DNA of 64,000 nucleotides from Bacillota bacterium (GCA_023416275.1 JAEZIB010000182.1:15637-79636), one strand, 5' to 3'. Shown: positions 26,206 through 35,007, counted from the first letter of the stretch. Made by a program: numbers and translations. Notes: a model not told the origin generated them from the sequence alone.

Positions 26206-26252
26206 AACTAGCTTCTGTCATTGCAGATGCTTGACAAAAAGCTAGTTTTTTA
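26206..26252 (+). terminator. Terminator/attenuator before rpsP
   Basis: AACTAGCTT (26206-26214) with AAGCTAGTT (26239-26247), inner TGTCA/TGACA, then TTTTT. The rpsP SD follows 20 bp later. Confidence 0.75.
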
Positions 26253-26280
26253 ATAATCCTTTAAAGGAGGTGAAAATAAA

Positions 26281-26526
26281 ATGGCAGTTAAGATACGTTT
26301 AAAGAGAATAGGTGCTACTAAAAAACCTTTTTATAGAGTAGTAGTTGCTGATTCAAGATATCCTAGAGATGGTAGATTTATCGATGAGATAGGTACTTAC
26401 AATCCTTTGGTAAATCCAATTGATTTCAAAGTTGATGCAGAAAAAGCTCAGAAATGGATTAAGAATGGTGCACAACCTACTGATACAGTTAAGTCACTTC
26501 TTAAGAAGTCTGGTATTATACAATAA
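26281..26526 (+). CDS. rpsP: 30S ribosomal protein S16
   Basis: An 81-residue ribosomal protein: [20 protein letters not shown] then [20 protein letters not shown] and [22 protein letters not shown]. These are the canonical S16 motifs, at full length. S16 is an assembly protein of the small subunit body. AAAGGAGGTG precedes the ATG at good spacing. It follows a terminator-like hairpin and leads the rpsP-khpA-rimM-trmD-rplS cluster, the usual Firmicute order. Confidence 0.98.
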   Translation: MAVKIRLKRIGATKKPFYRVVVADSRYPRDGRFIDEIGTYNPLVNPIDFKVDAEKAQKWIKNGAQPTDTVKSLLKKSGIIQ

Positions 26527-26697
26527 TATCAATTCATTTGATGCTCAATTTTTTGAAGTGTAGCTGCTTGTGGTTAACAGAAGAAAACCTGATACAGCTG
26601 CAATAATGCGTGCCTTTACAAAGTAGAGGTTCTCCACCTATAGAAGTATTATATTATGCTACAGATGGATGTGGATTTCCCACAATAGTATCATAAT

Positions 26698-26732
26698 TTT
26701 ATGTGCCGAGAATCGGCGTGGAGGTTAGGATG
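26698..26732 (+). promoter_or_regulatory. Leader module B of khpA
   Basis: A GCCG-AGAAT-CGGC hairpin (26705-26717), GTGGAGGTTAGG and the ATG at 26730. The motif shared with ylxM (AGAGGTTCTCCAC) lies at 26624-26636. Confidence 0.7.
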
Positions 26733-26960
26733 AAAGAATTGCTTGAAAACATTGCAAGAGCTCTTGTGGATTATCCAGATGAGGTTTTTGTAAATGAAAT
26801 TCAAAACGAAAAGTCAATTATTCTTGAGCTTAAAGTTTCTAAGGATGATATGGGAAAAGTAATTGGTAAGCAGGGCAGAATTGCCAAAGCTATCAGAACT
26901 GTTGTCAAGGCTGCAGCAGTTAAGGACAACAGAAGAGTAGTTGTAGATATCGTACAATAA
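26730..26960 (+). CDS. khpA: KH domain RNA-binding protein KhpA (YlqC)
   Basis: A 76-residue single KH domain: MKELLENIARALVDYPDEV, then VSKDDMGKVIGKQGRIAKAI with the GKQG loop that contacts RNA. KhpA (YlqC) pairs with KhpB/Jag in streptococci and affects cell division and RNA binding. It sits in its standard place between rpsP and rimM. I start it at 26730 after the module B Shine-Dalgarno; an in-frame start at 26703 would lie inside the conserved hairpin and is rejected. An RNA-binding protein whose own leader is a structured repeat is notable, but any autoregulation is speculation. Confidence 0.93.
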   Translation: MKELLENIARALVDYPDEVFVNEIQNEKSIILELKVSKDDMGKVIGKQGRIAKAIRTVVKAAAVKDNRRVVVDIVQ

Positions 26961-26961
26961 G

Positions 26962-26984
26962 AAAAGGGGGCTAATGCCCCTTTA
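26962..26984 (+). terminator. Hairpin between khpA and rimM
   Basis: AAAGGGGGC-TAAT-GCCCCTTT lies directly after khpA. It lacks a long U tract, so it is probably a partial terminator or processing hairpin within the operon. Confidence 0.5.
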
Positions 26985-27029
26985 CTTATTAGGAGGAACT
27001 CTATTTTATTGTAAAGATAGGTGATTTTG

Positions 27030-27539
27030 ATGCTAGAATATTTAATTGTTGGACAATTAGTTAACACTCATGGTGTAAAAGGAGAGCTTAAGGCTGTCCC
27101 TATGACAGATGACCCTCATAGATTCCTTGAACTTGAGTGGGTTTATATTGATAAAAAGGGCAAATTTGAAAAGTATAATATTTCTGGTGTGAAATTTTTC
27201 AAACAAACTGTAATACTAAAGCTTGACGGTGTTGATACCATGGAAGCCGCTGAAAAACTTAAGGGCTTTTACATGAAAGTTGACAGAGCTAATGCAGTTA
27301 AGCTTCCGAAGGGGTCCTTCTTTATAGCTGATATTATTGGTTCACAGGTTTATGATGAGAATAATGTGCTTTTGGGGCAGCTATCAGATGTATTACAAAC
27401 TGGTAGTAATGATGTGTATATTGTAAAGCAGGAAGATGGTAAGGAAATACTTATACCAGCTCTAAAAAGTGTTGTAAAAGAAATTTCTTTAGACGATAGA
27501 AGAATTTCAGTAATTCTACCGAAAGGACTGCTGGATTAA
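27030..27539 (+). CDS. rimM: 16S rRNA processing protein RimM
   Basis: A 169-residue ribosome maturation factor for the 30S head, binding S19. The N-terminal RimM domain has [20 protein letters not shown] and the C-terminal PRC-barrel has [20 protein letters not shown] and [18 protein letters not shown] chose ATG 27030 with AGGTGA upstream. A GTG at 27021 is in frame, but it falls within the Shine-Dalgarno. The stop TAA overlaps the trmD ATG by one base, giving translational coupling. Confidence 0.96.
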   Translation: MLEYLIVGQLVNTHGVKGELKAVPMTDDPHRFLELEWVYIDKKGKFEKYNISGVKFFKQTVILKLDGVDTMEAAEKLKGFYMKVDRANAVKLPKGSFFIADIIGSQVYDENNVLLGQLSDVLQTGSNDVYIVKQEDGKEILIPALKSVVKEISLDDRRISVILPKGLLD

Positions 27540-28246
27540 TGAAATTTGATGTTCTTACACTGTTTCCGGACTTATTTAATATTGTAATGAGAGAAAGTAT
27601 TATTGGCCGTGCTCAGCAGAATGGCATTATAGAAATTAATGCTATTAATATAAGAGATTATTCAAAAGACAAGCATAAAAAAGTTGATGACTATCCTTTT
27701 GGCGGTGGTACTGGAATGGTTATGGCATGTCAGCCAGTAATTGATGCCTACAATGAAATTACGAAGGATATAGTAAATAAACCCAAGGTAATTTATATGA
27801 GCCCTCAAGGTAGGGTTTTGAATCAAAAAATAGCGAAAGAACTGTCAACAGAAGAGCATTTAATTTTGTTATGTGGCCATTATGAGGGTATCGACGAAAG
27901 GATTATTGAAGAGATTGTCGATGAGGAAATTTCCATAGGTGATTATGTTTTAACTGGCGGAGAATTGCCGGCTATGGTGCTCATTGATTGCGTAAGCAGA
28001 TTGGTACAGGGGGTTTTAGCTAGTGAAAACTCATATAGTGAGGAATCACATTTTAATGGCTTACTTGAGTATCCTCAGTATACAAGACCTGCCGATTATA
28101 ATGGAAAAAAAGTTCCTGACATATTGTTATCAGGACATCATGCTAATATAGAAAAATGGAGAACACAGCAATCTTTAGAAAGAACGAAACAAAAAAGACC
28201 AGATATGTACGATGAATATGAAAGGCTTCACAAAAAAAATTTTTAG
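27539..28246 (+). CDS. trmD: tRNA (guanine-N1)-methyltransferase
   Basis: A 235-residue SPOUT-class methyltransferase making m1G37 in tRNAs, which prevents frameshifting. Motifs: [56 protein letters not shown] (SAM trefoil knot) and [19 protein letters not shown]. The C-terminal domain ends [18 protein letters not shown]. Length is standard. The ATG overlaps the rimM stop. After it comes a promoter that probably drives rplS separately. Confidence 0.98.
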   Translation: MKFDVLTLFPDLFNIVMRESIIGRAQQNGIIEINAINIRDYSKDKHKKVDDYPFGGGTGMVMACQPVIDAYNEITKDIVNKPKVIYMSPQGRVLNQKIAKELSTEEHLILLCGHYEGIDERIIEEIVDEEISIGDYVLTGGELPAMVLIDCVSRLVQGVLASENSYSEESHFNGLLEYPQYTRPADYNGKKVPDILLSGHHANIEKWRTQQSLERTKQKRPDMYDEYERLHKKNF

Positions 28247-28252
28247 ATATAC

Positions 28253-28282
28253 TTTACATTATTAATTTCATTGTGCTATAAT
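28253..28282 (+). promoter_or_regulatory. Promoter for rplS
   Basis: TTTACA (28253-28258) and TATAAT (28277-28282) with an 18-bp spacer, 75 bp before the L19 start. Confidence 0.6.
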
Positions 28283-28299
28283 ATTCTTTGTGTGTAATA

Positions 28300-28350
28300 C
28301 GGATGGTCCTCTGCACTATTGATGCACGAACATCTAGGAGAGGGAGGAGG
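28300..28350 (+). promoter_or_regulatory. Possible L19 leader structure
   Basis: TGCA-CTATTGA-TGCA inside flanking CCTCT/AGAGG pairing lies between the promoter and the SD of rplS. L19 autoregulatory leaders are known in Firmicutes; whether this matches one is untested. Confidence 0.4.
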
Positions 28351-28357
28351 AATTAAA

Positions 28358-28699
28358 ATGGATATATTAAAGTCTATTGAAAGTGAACAAATAAGAGCTG
28401 ATATTCCAAATTTGGAAATTGGTGATTATATCAAAGTTCATGCAAAGATCATAGAAGGAAATAGGGAAAGAATACAGGTATTCGAAGGAACAGTTATTGC
28501 TAAAAAAGGTTCTGGTTTAAAAGAAACTTTTACAGTAAGAAGAGTATCTTATGGTGTTGGTGTTGAAAGAATTTTCCCAGTTAATTCACCAAGAATTGAT
28601 CATATTGAACTAGTTAGAAAAGGTGTTGTTAGAAGAGCTAAACTATACTATCTACGTGATAGAGTTGGTAAAGCTGCTAAGATTAAAGAAAGATTATAA
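28358..28699 (+). CDS. rplS: 50S ribosomal protein L19
   Basis: A 113-residue ribosomal protein at the subunit interface. Motifs: [56 protein letters not shown] and the C-terminal [19 protein letters not shown] start at ATG 28358 with GGAGGAGG upstream; an in-frame ATG at 28319 would add 13 untypical residues. It has its own promoter and is closed by a strong terminator. Confidence 0.98.
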   Translation: MDILKSIESEQIRADIPNLEIGDYIKVHAKIIEGNRERIQVFEGTVIAKKGSGLKETFTVRRVSYGVGVERIFPVNSPRIDHIELVRKGVVRRAKLYYLRDRVGKAAKIKERL

Positions 28700-28711
28700 T
28701 CTTGAAAAATC

Positions 28712-28747
28712 AAAAAACCTGGAGGCATTACCGTCTCTAGGTTTTTT
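28712..28747 (+). terminator. Rho-independent terminator after rplS
   Basis: AAAAAACCT-GGAG pairs with CTCT-AGGTTTTTTT; seven T end it. Confidence 0.85.
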
Positions 28748-28897
28748 TAGTCAGATATTATTTTATTAAATAAATTTAGCAAAATTAATTGTAAAAATTG
28801 ATTAGTTTTATAAATAATAGTATAATTCATATTATGTTAGATTTAATCATGATAGGATAGTTAATATTTATAAAAAATAAAATGAGGTGATATTTTA

Positions 28898-29686
28898 ATG
28901 GAAAATAGAAATACTGAGGGTGGAAATGATGAAAAATTAGATTTTGATACTAATAATTTAGGTATTGAAAATAATAATGATACTAATATCAATGATGTTG
29001 AAAATAGTATTCAAAATGATATGGAAATAAACGAGGTTGAACAAAGTGCTGAAAATACAATAGACAATATAGATAATAAAGGCATTACAGTTAAAAAGAA
29101 AAATTCAGTTGGTAGAGAAATTCTTGAATGGGTCATGGTTATTATTGCTGCACTATTGATTTCAATGTTTATAAAAGCATTTATATTTTCAACCTACAAG
29201 GTAAATATGGTATCAATGGAGGACACTCTTTATGAAGGTCATAATGTAATTGTTTATAAGACAGGTTATTTCTTCAATGAGCCTAAGCATGGAGATATAA
29301 TAGTATTTATGCATGAAGAAGGAAAGATTAAGAATTTTATTAAATATTTACCTATCAGAAATCCTGGTGAGGTTGATTATATAAAGAGAGTAATAGGTTT
29401 ACCTGGCGACCAGATTGATATACGAGAAGATGGTTTTGTCTATCGTAAATCAGAGGGAGATAGTGATTTCGTAAAGTTAGATGAACCATATACAAAGAAC
29501 CCTACTGAAGCTAAAGGTATGCAGTTGCCACTTACAGTACCCGAGGGGCAGTTGTTTGTAATGGGTGATAATAGACAACAAAGTCTTGATTCAAGGCAAA
29601 TTGGAACAATAGACATAGATGCAGTTATTGGCAAAGCAGTTTTTCGTATTTGGCCATTTTCAGAGTTTGGTGGATTGTACGATTAA
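28898..29686 (+). CDS. lepB: Signal peptidase I with acidic N-terminal extension
   Basis: A 262-residue type I signal peptidase of the bacterial Ser/Lys class. Residues 1-65 are Asn/Asp/Glu-rich and low complexity, likely cytosolic. A single membrane segment follows (WVMVIIAALLISMFIKAFIF, 78-97). Catalytic S106 is in MVSMEDTL and K163 in YIKRVIGLPGDQ. Later motifs are QLFVMGDNRQQSLDSR and IGKAVFRIWP. It cleaves Sec signal peptides. The extension is unusual in length for LepB. It is monocistronic, with its own promoter region. A distinct SipW-type peptidase is at 39.6 kb. Confidence 0.95.
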   Translation: MENRNTEGGNDEKLDFDTNNLGIENNNDTNINDVENSIQNDMEINEVEQSAENTIDNIDNKGITVKKKNSVGREILEWVMVIIAALLISMFIKAFIFSTYKVNMVSMEDTLYEGHNVIVYKTGYFFNEPKHGDIIVFMHEEGKIKNFIKYLPIRNPGEVDYIKRVIGLPGDQIDIREDGFVYRKSEGDSDFVKLDEPYTKNPTEAKGMQLPLTVPEGQLFVMGDNRQQSLDSRQIGTIDIDAVIGKAVFRIWPFSEFGGLYD

Positions 29687-29729
29687 AAGTAATTAATTTC
29701 ATTTTATAAAAACTGTTTTAAACTGATAA

Positions 29730-29779
29730 AGAGTTCTATGGAAGGTAGGTACATCAATTCCTACCAACCTAAGAACTCT
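29730..29779 (+). terminator. Hairpin after lepB
   Basis: AGAGTTCT/AGAACTCT (29730-29737 with 29772-29779) encloses GGTAGG/CCTACC. There is little U tract. The remaining 29780-30051 gap shows nothing else. Confidence 0.55.
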
Positions 29780-30051
29780 GTTAATTTATTGGAAAAATTA
29801 TATGTATGTATGCAGCAAGCACTATATGCTAACAGCTAGAACTCAATCTCTTAAAAGGTCAGTATAATCTTGAAAAATTCAAATACTAACACAGTAAAAT
29901 ACTCATGTTGTTAATAAAAATATTGTTTATTGTAGAATGTCCTATTAATAGCATAGTTGAGAATAAATTAAGTGCAGGAATTTATGTACTATTATAAGGA
30001 TAAAGCATTATAAATTTATATGAAAAATTTAGAGTTATCAAAGGAGAAATT

Positions 30052-30933
30052 ATGAATATTCAATGGTTTCCGGGGCATATGGCAAAAACAAGGAGGCTTA
30101 TTGCTGAAAATTTAAAGCTTGTTGATGTTATTATTGAACTACTTGATGCAAGAATACCCTTTAGCAGCAGAAATCCAGAAATTAATTCTTTAATTAATAA
30201 TAAACCAAGGCTTGTAGCCTTCAATAAATCAGACTTAGCGGATGAACAAATATCAAGTCAATGGATACAATGGTATGCCAATCAAGGAATTAAATGCATT
30301 TTGATTAATTCAATAACTGGTAAAGGACTAAATGACGTAAAGACTAGAGCAAGAGACTTAATGTCTGAGAAAATTGAACGTGACAGGGCTAAAGGTAAGC
30401 TTTTTACACCAGTAAGAACAATGGTGGTAGGTATCCCTAATGTAGGTAAATCATCATTTATAAATAAAATTGTAGGAAGAGCTACAGCGCAAACAGGAGA
30501 CCGGCCTGGAGTAACAAGAGGAAAGCAGTGGATTAGAATAAACTCTGAAATAGAGCTTTTAGATACTCCTGGTATCCTTTGGCCAAAGTTTGAAGATCAA
30601 GAGGTTGGAATGAATCTTGCTTTTACAGGTGCTATCAAGGATGATATAATGGACACAGCAGAGGTGGCAATGGAGTTGCTTTATAGACTTTCTAAGCTAT
30701 ATCCTAAGGAGCTGTGCAATAGATTCAAGCTTGAACCTGATATAATCAAAAATATTGAGCCATTGGAGCTATTAGAAGCAGTTGGGCGAAAGAGAGGCTG
30801 TATCATATCTAAAGGACAGATAGATTATTCCAGAATATCTGCAATAGTTTTAGATGAATTCAGAGGTGGAAAGATAGGAAGAATTACTCTTGAAAAACCA
30901 AATGACAGAGCTGCGAAAGATAGTCAAGACTAG
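30052..30933 (+). CDS. rbgA: Ribosome biogenesis GTPase YlqF/RbgA
   Basis: A 293-residue circularly permuted GTPase needed for late 50S assembly. It begins MNIQWFPGHMAKTRRLI, the classic RbgA N-terminus. G motifs occur in permuted order: G4 FNKSDLAD, then G1 GIPNVGKSSFIN, G2/G3 RPGVTRGKQW and DTPGILWPKF. The C-terminal RNA-binding part contains LLEAVGRKRGCI and ILDEFRGGKIGRITLE. Length is normal. AAAGGAG precedes the ATG. It is followed at 36 bp by rnhB, as in Bacillus. Confidence 0.97.
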   Translation: MNIQWFPGHMAKTRRLIAENLKLVDVIIELLDARIPFSSRNPEINSLINNKPRLVAFNKSDLADEQISSQWIQWYANQGIKCILINSITGKGLNDVKTRARDLMSEKIERDRAKGKLFTPVRTMVVGIPNVGKSSFINKIVGRATAQTGDRPGVTRGKQWIRINSEIELLDTPGILWPKFEDQEVGMNLAFTGAIKDDIMDTAEVAMELLYRLSKLYPKELCNRFKLEPDIIKNIEPLELLEAVGRKRGCIISKGQIDYSRISAIVLDEFRGGKIGRITLEKPNDRAAKDSQD

Positions 30934-30969
30934 ATATAGAATAAAATATCATTAAATTTGAGGTATATA

Positions 30970-31740
30970 ATGGCTAAACTAACATTAAAGCAGATTCAAG
31001 AAGAAATTCAGGATAAATCAATACAAGAAGCAATAGATTATCTTTTGACACTTCAGTCATGCGGATCAACAGTAGGCAAGCTGTTAGAGAGATATTACAA
31101 GCTTCAGGAAAAGCATAATAAAGAAATAGAGCGGTTACGAAACATGCTTTCTTTTGAAAATAGAGCAAGGCAAGAAGGTTATAGCTTTATAGCAGGTGTG
31201 GATGAAGCTGGGAGAGGTCCACTAGCAGGCCCTGTGGTTGCTGCTGCTGTTATTCTTCCTGAAGGCTTGCTGATTGAAGGTATTAATGATTCAAAAAAAC
31301 TCAGTGAAGCTAAAAGAGAAGCCTTATTTGATATAATTACAGAGAAGGCTATTACATATGGAATTGCTGCCGTTGATGAAAAAAGAATTGATGAAATAAA
31401 TATATTAAATGCTACAAAAAAAGCTATGACTGAGGCAATAAGTCAGCTTAAGCCTACGCCAGATTGTATTCTTTTAGATGCAGTTAAGCTTGAAAACATT
31501 TCTGCGAAACAAGTACCTATTATAAAGGGCGACAGCCTAAGTCTTAATATTGCTGCGGCATCGATTCTTGCAAAGGTTACAAGGGATAGAATAATAAAGG
31601 AGTATGATTCTAAATATCCAGAGTATGGTTTTTCTGTGCACAAGGGTTATGGTACACCACAACATATTTCCGCTATAAAGAAATTGGGACTTTGTCCGAT
31701 ACATAGAATAAGCTTTATAAATAAAAACTGGCTGGATTGA
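30970..31740 (+). CDS. rnhB: Ribonuclease HII
   Basis: A 256-residue RNase HII, removing ribonucleotides from DNA and RNA from hybrids. An N-terminal extension of about 70 residues (KLTLKQIQEEIQ...) typical of Firmicute enzymes precedes the catalytic domain. That domain has AGVDEAGRGPLAGPVVAA (first acidic pair), INDSKKLSE, LLDAVK and GDSLSLNIAAASILAKVTRD. The C-terminus is GFSVHKGYGTPQH. I chose ATG 30970 with GAGGT upstream over the in-frame TTG at 30958. Likely an operon with rbgA. Confidence 0.96.
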   Translation: MAKLTLKQIQEEIQDKSIQEAIDYLLTLQSCGSTVGKLLERYYKLQEKHNKEIERLRNMLSFENRARQEGYSFIAGVDEAGRGPLAGPVVAAAVILPEGLLIEGINDSKKLSEAKREALFDIITEKAITYGIAAVDEKRIDEINILNATKKAMTEAISQLKPTPDCILLDAVKLENISAKQVPIIKGDSLSLNIAAASILAKVTRDRIIKEYDSKYPEYGFSVHKGYGTPQHISAIKKLGLCPIHRISFINKNWLD

Positions 31741-31830
31741 TAAAATATAAATTAAAACCAAGCATATTAAGAGTCCTTGTTTGGGGGAATTGCACTAATC
31801 ATATAAAGTTGCAGTTGTTATAGGTTATTA

Positions 31831-31998
31831 ATGGAAAATTTTAATAGAAATAACTTATTTGAATTAGTTGGCGAAATAGCTTGTGCAATTACTTACAAGG
31901 ATTTTAGTGAAATAACGAGGGAGTATTCATTTATGTTTAAAATTGTTCAGCAAGCTCTAAGTAATTTTGCTGTAAAAATGATAGGGTGTCGTGTTTAG
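31831..31998 (+). CDS. Possible 55-residue small protein
   Basis: An open frame beginning MENFNRNNLFELVGEIACA and ending KMIGCRV fills part of the 335-bp rnhB to fliK-like gap. Composition is protein-like, but the SD (AGG) is weak and I recognise no family. It could be a real small gene, a decayed one, or chance. Confidence 0.25.
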   Translation: MENFNRNNLFELVGEIACAITYKDFSEITREYSFMFKIVQQALSNFAVKMIGCRV

Positions 31999-32075
31999 CA
32001 CTGGATTAACTTTTAATATTCGTAAGTTGAGAAACTTATTTAAAGAAGATAATAAACTAATTTGGAGGTGTCAAA

Positions 32076-34052
32076 GTGAGAGTTGATGGAGTTGTTCCTG
32101 CAGCAGGAATTATACAAAATAATGGTGGGGATATACTAAGCAAACTAAAACCCGGTGATACAGTTAGAGCACAAGTTCTTGAAAATTCAGGCAGTGAGCT
32201 TAGTTTGAAGCTTTCAGATGGGTCAACGGTTTTAGCTAGCGCCATGACTCCTGTTGATGCTTCAGATGGTGAATATGTAAATTTCGTTTTTAGGGGGATT
32301 GTTGATGGAAAGCCTGCACTAGAGGTTGCCAATCGCAATATACAACCTCAGGTTGATTCAACATTGGAGAATATAAAAAATACCTTAATGGGATTGAACT
32401 TGCCTGTTACAGATAAAAATATTGAGCTTGCTCAGGCTTTACAGAAGCAAAATATACCTGTCAATGCTGAAAATATGTCAAAAGCAATGAACTTGATGAG
32501 TAATAATTCACAACTAAAAGCTGATTCTGCTGCTTTTTTAACAGCAGCAAATCTGTCTGATAGTCAAAGCAGTATTGAAAAGCTGCAAAATCTTTTGGCT
32601 GGAAGACTTAAAATAAGTAATGATATTGGTGATTTACTTAAGCTTATTGGTAATGACGGTAAAAATTCAGCAGATGCTGCAAAGCTTACCATAGTTAATA
32701 ATATTCTTGGAAAATTGGCTGCTGAAATGGCAGCTAAGAGTCCAATTAATAATAATGTAACAGGTAATAATGCACAAGTATCACTTAATGAAGCCACAAA
32801 TACAGCTAAAACAATGAGCTCTAATTCTCCTGCAATGCCAGCTAATAACGCAGTTGTAACGGCAAATGGTAATAACTCTGCAGCAGCAAGTACAATAGTT
32901 AACAGCAATCTTAATACAGCAGCTGATATAGGAAATAATTCTGCAAATGTAAAAACTGAGGCAAATAACGCTGTAATTAGCAATGTTAATCTCAACACAA
33001 ATACTACTAAAACAGAAAACAATATATCTAATAGTTTACAGAACAATACTGCTATAAATAATAACACTGCAAATGAATCAGAAGCATTAAATAATGCAAA
33101 AGGCTTAAGTGGCAACATAAATGGAGCCGCAGAAGGCAAATCAGCTCTACAGCAAACTGATAGTTCTATAAATGTTAATAATAAAAGTATTCTAAGCCAT
33201 ACCGAGCAGCAAATCAGTAATTTACTAAAAGGTGGAGAGCCTCTTGGAAAGGGAGATTTGCCAATTTTGAACCAACTTAACTCACGGCTTGAGTCTCTTG
33301 TAAACAGTGGACAATTGTCTACTGAAGAATTGTCAGCGGCAAAGTTAATTACCAAGGAAATAGATGCTGCTATTTTTAAAATCAAGGGCGGTGACACTGC
33401 TTTTGACCAATTAAGTACAAATGCAAAGGGCATAAAAAAATTTGAAGATGCTGTAAACAAGCTTCAAAATTTATTCGTTAAAATAGATCAGAGCAGTGAT
33501 GAAATAAATCCGGTTAAGCTTTATAAAAATATGGATGATGCACTTCAGGCGTTAAAAACCAGTATACAGCAGCTACCTGTGTCTATGCAGCAAACTGCAA
33601 TGAATATAGTAGGAAATCTAGAAAGTAATATAAATTTTATCAATCAACTCAATAACTACAGCTCATATGTGCAAATTCCATTAAGTATATTTAATCAGAA
33701 TACTACAGGTGAGCTTTATATGTTGAAAAGAGGTTCAAAGGCAAAAAAGCTTGACGCCTCCAATATGACAGTACTAATATCCTTGGACAGCAGTAATATC
33801 GGGAGGATTGACACTCTGTTAAGTGTAGACAAGAAAAATATAAGTACAAATTTTCGACTAGAGAACAGTGAAGTTTTTGATATTTTAAAAGAAAACCATA
33901 AAATGCTATACACTAGTTTGTTAGAAAAAAGATTTAGACTTGTTGACTTTACCTATAGATTGTTAGAGGAACCATTAAATATTGTAAATTTTGAAGAAGA
34001 AGCCAAAAAGGAATTCGTAAAAAATCCAAATAATATTGATGTACTGATTTAA
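32076..34052 (+). CDS. FliK-like (YlqG) hypothetical protein with Asn-rich middle
   Basis: A 658-residue protein. An N-terminal region (MRVDGVVPAAGIIQNNGGDI; LKPGDTVRAQVLENSGSELS; SLKLSDGSTVLASAM) resembles a small beta-barrel domain. The centre (about 225-345) is low complexity, rich in Asn, Ala, Thr and Ser. The C-terminus (VQIPLSIFNQNTTGELYMLK; ISLDSSNIGRIDTLLSVDKK) matches the flagellar hook-length control (FliK/Flg_hook) C-terminal pattern. Its place before an FlhB-like gene matches the ylqG-ylqH pair of Bacillus. There is no flagellar operon here, so its function is unknown. ATT/GTG-type start context: GGAGGTGTCAAA then GTG. Confidence 0.78.
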   Translation: MRVDGVVPAAGIIQNNGGDILSKLKPGDTVRAQVLENSGSELSLKLSDGSTVLASAMTPVDASDGEYVNFVFRGIVDGKPALEVANRNIQPQVDSTLENIKNTLMGLNLPVTDKNIELAQALQKQNIPVNAENMSKAMNLMSNNSQLKADSAAFLTAANLSDSQSSIEKLQNLLAGRLKISNDIGDLLKLIGNDGKNSADAAKLTIVNNILGKLAAEMAAKSPINNNVTGNNAQVSLNEATNTAKTMSSNSPAMPANNAVVTANGNNSAAASTIVNSNLNTAADIGNNSANVKTEANNAVISNVNLNTNTTKTENNISNSLQNNTAINNNTANESEALNNAKGLSGNINGAAEGKSALQQTDSSINVNNKSILSHTEQQISNLLKGGEPLGKGDLPILNQLNSRLESLVNSGQLSTEELSAAKLITKEIDAAIFKIKGGDTAFDQLSTNAKGIKKFEDAVNKLQNLFVKIDQSSDEINPVKLYKNMDDALQALKTSIQQLPVSMQQTAMNIVGNLESNINFINQLNNYSSYVQIPLSIFNQNTTGELYMLKRGSKAKKLDASNMTVLISLDSSNIGRIDTLLSVDKKNISTNFRLENSEVFDILKENHKMLYTSLLEKRFRLVDFTYRLLEEPLNIVNFEEEAKKEFVKNPNNIDVLI

Positions 34053-34073
34053 TTGAAAAAAGGAGTGGGAGAT

Positions 34074-34376
34074 ATGTCACAGGAGAATAAGAAAATTAAA
34101 AGGGAAATTAAACAAGCCACAGCCTTGCAATATTCTCCTGAGACAGATGCTGCACCTAGGATAATTGCTACTGGAAAAGGCATTGTAGCAGAGAAGATTA
34201 TAGAAAAGGCTCAAGAGAAGGATATTCCTATATACAAAGACAGCAATTTGGCTAAAACATTATCTGCATTGGGTATTGGAAATGAAATTCCACCTGAGAT
34301 ATATGAAGTTGTTGCTGAAATATTAATTTTTATTGGCAGTGTTGATAAACGCTATGGAGATAGATATGGCAAATAA
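34074..34376 (+). CDS. FlhB-like C-terminal domain protein (YlqH)
   Basis: A 100-residue stand-alone homologue of the cytoplasmic domain of FlhB/YscU export-switch proteins: ATALQYSPETDAAPRIIATG, GIVAEKIIEKAQEKDIPIY and LAKTLSALGIGNEIPPEIYE. The autocleavage NPTH motif of FlhB is replaced here (SPET), so no self-cleavage is expected. No membrane segments. I start at ATG 34074 after GGAGTGGGAG. It is linked to the FliK-like gene 21 bp upstream and overlaps yraN. The FliK-like/FlhB-like pairing suggests they work together, but this is inference. Confidence 0.85.
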   Translation: MSQENKKIKREIKQATALQYSPETDAAPRIIATGKGIVAEKIIEKAQEKDIPIYKDSNLAKTLSALGIGNEIPPEIYEVVAEILIFIGSVDKRYGDRYGK

Positions 34377-34743
34377 AAATACCCGTGCCATTGGTACTGA
34401 GGGTGAAAAAATAGCAGTTGAGTTCCTAACAGAAAATGGATTTACAATCCTAAAAACAAATTATAGGGTTGGACGAATTGGTGAAATAGATATAATTGCA
34501 AGAGAAGGTGAATATATTTGTTTTATAGAGGTTAAAACTAGAAAATCATGTAGTTTTGGAAATCCAAGTGAATCTGTCACATTCAAAAAGCAAGAGAAGA
34601 TTAAGCTGCTTGCATCTATATACTTAACTAACACAGGCAATATTGATGAACGCATACGGTTTGATATTGTAGAAATCCTAATGAAAAATAATAACGGTTC
34701 AAAAGAAATAAATGTAATTAACCTTATAAAAAACGCATTTTAA
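34366..34743 (+). CDS. yraN: YraN family (UPF0102) endonuclease-like protein
   Basis: A 125-residue protein with the restriction-endonuclease-like fold of UPF0102: IGTEGEKIAVEFLTENGF, ILKTNYRVGRIGEIDIIARE, and FIEVKTRKSCSFGNP (the E-x-K active-site pair). Function is unknown; Holliday-junction-like nuclease relationships have been suggested. The start at 34366 has GGAGAT upstream; in-frame ATGs at 34354 and 34333 are less well placed. It overlaps the FlhB-like gene by 11 bp. It stands at the end of the rnhB-ylqG-ylqH-yraN group. Confidence 0.9.
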   Translation: MANKNTRAIGTEGEKIAVEFLTENGFTILKTNYRVGRIGEIDIIAREGEYICFIEVKTRKSCSFGNPSESVTFKKQEKIKLLASIYLTNTGNIDERIRFDIVEILMKNNNGSKEINVINLIKNAF

Positions 34744-34749
34744 TAAAAT

Positions 34750-34806
34750 AACTTAACTTTACATTGATAAGCTCCCACACCTATAATTCAACTGGGAAAG
34801 TTGAGT
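34750..34806. repeat. Repeat A copy after yraN
   Basis: AACTTAAC, TTGATAA, CCCACACCTATAATT and ACTGGGAAAGTTGAGT, the canonical short form, 6 bp after the stop. Confidence 0.65.
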
Positions 34807-34964
34807 AAAATAATAAAACTTCACATAATAGTATTTTGAATGAGGGAGAAGCATCAATGGTTTATAACTAATAAAGTTAAGTATTTATTAGCAAGAAATC
34901 CAAATTACAAAGCTAATTGAGCATTGTGGATTTTAGTTAAAAGGTTTTATTACAAGTAGTTTTA

Positions 34965-35007
34965 TGATAATTTTGTGCCTAATGTGGGTGTGGAGGTTTA
35001 TTAAATG
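34965..35007 (+). promoter_or_regulatory. Leader module B of the dipeptidase gene
   Basis: A GCCT-AATGT-GGGT hairpin (34977-34989, G-U pairs), GTGGAGGTTTATTAA and the ATG at 35005. Confidence 0.65.

Noticed and set aside
32564..33460. 298-residue minus-strand frame opposite the FliK-like gene
   Set aside because: It is the complement of the Asn/Ala/Thr low-complexity region, which produces long Leu/Ala/Ser-rich antisense frames. No SD and no family resemblance.
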